From Obelidium mucronatum (taxonomy: Eukaryota > Chytridiomycota > Chytridiomycetes > Chytridiales > Chytriomycetaceae): a stretch of 10,642 nucleotides of DNA. The notes under the pieces were generated by a model, which saw only the letters and a program-made list of their open reading frames with translations, had not been told where the DNA came from and searched no databases. Location: contig JAIVFH010000679.1 in the NCBI GenBank assembly GCA_025765595.1, forward strand, positions 1 to 10,642. Reading direction: 5' to 3'. A program made the position numbers and the translations under genes. How positions within the stretch are numbered: the first letter of the stretch is position 1; each line of letters opens with the position of its first letter. Shown piece after piece: positions 7,601-10,642 of the stretch.

Positions 7601-8848
7601 GCTGACAAAGTTGTTGTGGGATGGTATGCTCTTGAATCATTCCTTAATGAGTCTGAATGACTGGAATTTATCATACTACCACCGCCACTCCTTCCATATC
7701 CAGTGTTATGGCTACTACTGCTCCCATGACTTGCCATTCCACTTTTCATCATCATCCCCCCGCCACCACCAGGACCCTGCAGCGACGGTGGTGGTAACGG
7801 GGCGCGTCCAAATCCACTTGAGCTCCCAGACATGTAGGATGACGAAGAATAATTACTTCCCCGATAGTCACCATATCCGTCCCGCATCTGATGATGCGAG
7901 CTGTCTCGTCGTTTATATTCGTCATAGTTTGCTGCTGCACCAAACATACTCCTTCGACCAGGCGGACCACCACCACTACCCATGTATCCGCCGCCACCAC
8001 CGCTGCTGCTGTTGTTGGGAGGAGCTTGTGGATGTGACTGTTGAGAGTATCGATCCCCAGCAGGACCCCCCACCACCACCACCGCCTCCTCCACCTCCAG
8101 GCATGAGTCGCGGTCGTTTTGAAGACATGTACATTGGACCGCCATCATTCATGTTGGAATCGAAATTGTTTCTCCGTTTTTGGAATCCACTCATCATACT
8201 ACTACTACCACCTCCACCACCCCCACCCCCCTCCTCCTCCGCCTGATCTTGAACCGCCATCCTGTGAATACAGTCGAGAGTTGCTGTTGGAGCTGCTTCC
8301 AAGCATCGATGGTTTATGTTGTTGCTGCGGCCGAAGCGAGTTCAATTGGGATGACGGTAAAGGTGAAGGACCTGCACGTGATGAATCTGGTCTCGATTGG
8401 AACTGGCTACTGTTGTTGATACTGTTTGGGTTCTGTGGTTTCAGAAACGGTTTGCTGTTGTTTGAGCTCTCGCTCCACCGATCGCGCGTCGACGAGAAAG
8501 ACGGCGGCGGCGGGGGAGGCAGTTGCGAGTTTGACTGGTGGGACGCCGGCCGCCTGCTGCTGTTGTTGTTGTTGTTGTTGTTTTGCGGCGCGTATCGCTG
8601 CAGCGCCTTTAGCTTATTTCTTTTAATTATCTCTCCTTACGTTTGCGTCGGGCGCCGCGTAGTCGTAGTCGCTGCGGCTCCACAGGTTCGGCCGCCGCGC
8701 GCCGCCGCCGGGCGCAGCGATGGCGCCGCCGCTGGCCGCCGCGGCTGCGGGCCCGCTGCTGCTGCTAACCGCCGCCGCCGGGCGCAGCGCCGCGCGCGTT
8801 CGGCGGCACCGGCGGCGGCGGCGGCGGAAGCGGCAGTTTCTTGTCCAT
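4639..8848 (-). CDS. SANT-domain transcriptional co-repressor, N-CoR/SMRT-Snt1-like
   Basis: Three exons are inferred: 8848-8641, 8597-6323, and 6250 (or 6223)-4639, giving about 1,354-1,363 residues. The start MDKKLPLPPPP at 8848 has A at -3 and G at +4. In order the protein has Pro/Gly/Ala- and Asn/Ser-rich disordered segments, a KRPRL basic patch (about 8120), an acidic Glu/Asp tract (about 7490-7240), a charged helical region (about 7080-6830), SANT1 (6467-6330; WTEKEREMF, then DCIQYYY), SANT2 (5862-5705; WTVDEKARAF), SANT3 (5424-5265; WTNRERDDF), and a Pro/Tyr/Gln/His-rich tail ending VLPSIRNLISD. In N-CoR/SMRT and yeast Snt1 such SANT modules scaffold histone-deacetylase complexes in the nucleus, so that role is inferred. 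Reading through needs one base removed at each of three places: near 8770, at 8226-8231 and at 8066-8071. With those removed, both intron phases close exactly. These are probably sequence errors, but real damage is possible. The family is confident; orthology to Snt1 is probable. Confidence 0.85.
4800..4862 (-). repeat. CAG/CAA-type triplet tract coding a Gln/His-rich tail
   Basis: On the plus strand this is a run of ctg/ttg triplets; on the minus strand it codes mostly Gln with His in the SANT protein tail. It is a low-complexity coding microsatellite in the disordered C-terminus, where length variation between strains would be expected. Confidence 0.7.
6224..6322 (-). other. intron 2 of the SANT gene (99 nt, or 72 nt with an upstream acceptor)
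   Basis: The donor GTGAGTG lies right after the SANT1 end (FSGSF) in phase 2; unspliced, the frame stops at TGA 6321-6319. A CCTAAT branch-like motif lies at 6263-6258. Two AGs restore the downstream frame. ACAG at 6224 gives ...GSFNRANMRRR, with a normal branch distance. AAAG at 6251 gives ...GSFKQLLRKAANS..., which extends the helix as in N-CoR-type SANT domains but sits only a few bases past the branch motif. TTTCAG at 6290 is excluded because a TAA follows in frame. Confidence 0.75.
8548..8585 (-). repeat. AAC/AGC triplet tract coding poly-Asn
   Basis: The minus strand reads AAC repeats followed by AGC. In the exon 2 frame fixed by intron 1 these code Asn then Ser; in another frame the same DNA would code poly-Gln. 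The Asn frame is preferred because it stays open for more than 300 nt downstream through Ser/Pro/Gln-rich sequence, whereas the Gln frame stops sooner. Confidence 0.6.
8598..8640 (-). other. intron 1 of the SANT gene (43 nt)
   Basis: The donor is GTAAGG directly after ...CCCGACGCAAAC, and the acceptor is CTGCAG before CGATACGCG. A CTAAA branch-like element lies about 10-15 nt from the acceptor. The intron is in phase 0 and joins PDAN to RYAPQ. Unspliced, the exon 1 frame stops at TAA inside the intron, and the frame of exon 2 is closed upstream by a TAA. Two earlier AGs (after TAAG and CTAAAG) would also keep the frame, but CAG fits the consensus best. Confidence 0.65.
8701..8789 (-). repeat. 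GC-rich coding segment with a 19-bp direct repeat
   Basis: The 19-mer gccgccgccgggcgcagcg occurs at 8701-8719 and again at 8771-8789 on the plus strand. Both copies code AAPGGG on the minus strand, but in frames that differ by one base. This supports a one-base lesion between them. The surrounding 8690-8840 is strikingly rich in G+C and CpG compared with the rest of the window. Confidence 0.75.
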
Positions 8849-8867
8849 TTTTTGGGTTTTATTTGTT
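8849..8867 (-). promoter_or_regulatory. 19-bp gap between the ZC2HC stop and the SANT start
   Basis: Only AACAAATAAAACCCAAAAA separates TAG 8870-8868 from ATG 8848. No separate promoter fits here, so the SANT gene's transcription start must lie inside the upstream coding region, or the two genes share a transcript. The A-rich leader and AAAATGG context favour initiation at 8848. Confidence 0.5.
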
Positions 8868-10642
8868 CTACTTTCTGCTGAACGGATTCACCTTCGTCGG
8901 TCGTCCCTTCTGCTTCAGGCGGAGGCACACTTCAACGTGGCGGGAATATGAGTTTTCGTTGAATCGACGCAGGCAGTGCGGGCACTCCTGGCCCGTCGGC
9001 ACAGTCTGGCTCACGCGCGGCGGCGGCAAGTCGGACGCCTTCCCTCCCTTATCCAAATGCGCCTGCAGCTGCTTCGCTGCGCGTAGAGATTCAATCAATT
9101 CCTCTAGATGCACGATAATATTAGTTTTCGTATGATGAACAGAACTGAATGCTTTCACTTTACCGTGTTTTTGCTTCCACACGTCCTTCTTGGCCTTCCG
9201 CATTTCCTCCAATTTTCTCTCTGCGGCCTCGTCTCGCACTTTCTCTAGTCCTTTTGTTCTCATTTTTGTGCCATCAAACGTTTTCCTCGGTTTCGATGAT
9301 GATTTGCAGGCCTTTCGTGTTTTGAGACTCTATCACTTGCGAATTTCCTTCCACAGACTCGGCACGGCATCAGTTTTTGTTTCGGGCCGTATTCATCTGG
9401 ATTTTGCGATTTTCCCAGATTGGCGTGAATTTTAATGGAGTGTTCGCTTCCGTACGATGCCTCTGATTCGTTTCCATCGTCTTCGTTGGATTCTTCGTCT
9501 TTATCGCTCGCTAGAAACGTTTCTTCTTCCTTTTCTGGCGGCTCGTACTTTTGATACTTTGTCTGCTCCTTGACATTACTGAGATTTCTCAGTGATCCAG
9601 TCCGGCTGTCATTCAATGAGGATTGATTCTGCGGTACCTCTCTTGCTTTCGCTGTCGGCAATTTCCTATTTTGAGTTGAAATCACAGGATCAGAGCCCTC
9701 TTTTCTTATTGCTGACTTTGGGGAATTTGATGCCTGATTGTATTCGTTTCTCGTGTCGTTCCTTTCCGTTTTCGAATTCCGCAGCATATACTCGATATTC
9801 TGGCTACCCGATCTATCCAATACTTCGTCCTGGTGGCGAGGCGTCCCAGACCCAGTAGTACTCTCATGATGATAAGATCTTTCCCGGACCTCCAACCCTT
9901 CCAAACCTCTCACAACAGCAGACTCTCTTCGACTCGCCGTCCCCCCTTTCATTAAAAAGTCACCCAACAGATTCGATCGTGCAATCCCATCCACAGCTTT
10001 ACCCCCACCAAACATGCCCGCAAAAACAAACTCTTTCTTCGATCGACAACAGGCCTCCCTTCTCCATCTATATCTCGATACCCGACTCTCTGATTCAACC
10101 TCTCCAATTCCAACTTTTGCTCCACATCGCTACCACGCCGTCCCATCATGGTTGAAAACAGGCCAGGTTTCGATGGCGACTTGAATTGCAACGAGTTGGC
10201 CGTCGCGTCAGTGGTTTGGAGCAAGGAGTTATAACTTCGATCGCGGTCTGAGTTGTTGTATCCAGGTAAAGGAACATACGGTCCTTGCGAAGCTCGACTA
10301 TTCCCTCCGTTCTTGGCCGCTGTCGCTGCAATCATCAATTCTCGGGGCAACTCGACTTCGACAAATACATTAGTTGGTTGATGTTGCTGTTGCTGGGTCC
10401 GATGACTGTTGCGTGGTAAGAAGGAGGACGAAGGCGAATATTGTTCTCCATCGTATCCGCTATTCGCTGCGTAATAAACAGAGGAATTTCTCCCTTTCAA
10501 ACTTGACCGAGACGCGTACGGTGAATATTCGTCGTTGGTATTATTGCTGCTGAGGTACAATGTCTTTTCAGATCCTGTGCCACTCAGACTCCCTAACCCA
10601 TACTGACTGTTTCTTTGGCTATTCATTCCACCACCACCAGGA
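8868..10642 (-). CDS. ZC2HC1 (FAM164)-like zinc-finger protein, 5' end outside window
   Basis: A long Ser/Asn/Gln-rich disordered N-terminal half is followed by an acidic stretch, then two C2HC fingers. Finger 1 is PCRVCGRKFASDRVSKHE (Cys codons 9364 and 9355, His 9319), with its fourth Cys at 9308-9306 in a shifted frame. The family-typical RKTFDGTK phrase follows, then a basic helical linker. Finger 2 is ECPHCLRRF...SRHVEVC (8984-8925), C-x2-C-x11-H-x3-C. The paired fingers with RKxFD between them match the ZC2HC1 family, whose molecular role is poorly known; zinc binding is inferred. The frame is open beyond ATG 10626 to the window edge (PGGGG before it), so the true start may be further right. 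Two single-base losses disturb the frame, near 10040-10055 and at 9309-9310. The long conserved blocks around both suggest sequence errors or very recent damage. The protein ends at TAG 8870-8868. Confidence 0.8.

Noticed and set aside
7611..8246. Plus-strand frame with long poly-Pro runs
   Set aside because: It is antisense to the Gly/Ser-rich N-terminal part of the SANT gene. The minus strand has the domain and intron evidence.
8119..9135. A 338-codon plus-strand open frame across the GC-rich region
   Set aside because: It is Leu/Cys/Arg-rich and reads opposite two supported minus-strand genes, including a clear zinc finger. The openness follows from low-complexity GC-rich and CTG/TTG sequence on the other strand.

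Overview
This looks like a stretch of a fungal nuclear genome. The best guess is an early-diverging, flagellated lineage such as Chytridiomycota. The guess rests on the mix of contents: a Ty1/copia retroelement, a plant-type (IPxxLGxL) leucine-rich-repeat gene, a large N-CoR/Snt1-like SANT co-repressor gene with short spliceosomal introns, and a ZC2HC1-type zinc-finger gene. No rRNA, tRNA, CRISPR or bacterial signals are visible. The lineage is inferred from gene families and was not tested by any search.

Layout. Positions 1-3117 (+) hold the 3' part of a decayed Ty1/copia element: the tail of a Gag zinc knuckle, protease, integrase, reverse transcriptase, RNase H and a probable 134-bp 3' LTR. 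It carries two frameshifts, one nonsense codon and an apparent internal deletion of the integrase core. Positions 3171-4037 (+) encode an LRR protein with nine consecutive 24-residue repeats, starting about 50 bp after the LTR. Positions 4118-4436 (+) hold a small ORF with a signal-peptide-like start, followed by a decayed LRR fragment. Positions 4437-4638 are the convergent gap, with a possible polyadenylation signal for the minus-strand gene. Positions 4639-8848 (-) are a SANT-domain co-repressor gene of three exons, about 1,355-1,365 residues once three single-base frame lesions are allowed for. Positions 8868-10642 (-) are a ZC2HC1-like two-zinc-finger gene that runs off the right edge and has two frame lesions.

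The two minus-strand genes run head to tail with only 19 bp between the stop of one and the ATG of the next. The SANT protein probably acts in chromatin repression, as N-CoR/SMRT or the fungal Set3C subunit Snt1 do. Nothing in the sequence ties it functionally to the LRR locus or the retroelement. The element and the LRR locus look like a decaying accessory region next to ordinary housekeeping genes.

I found no convincing new biological system. The most useful points are these: the paired G6 frame lesions in the SANT gene, the lesion that separates the fourth ligand of a zinc finger, the 19-bp intergenic gap, the integrase deletion, and the retroelement/LRR junction.
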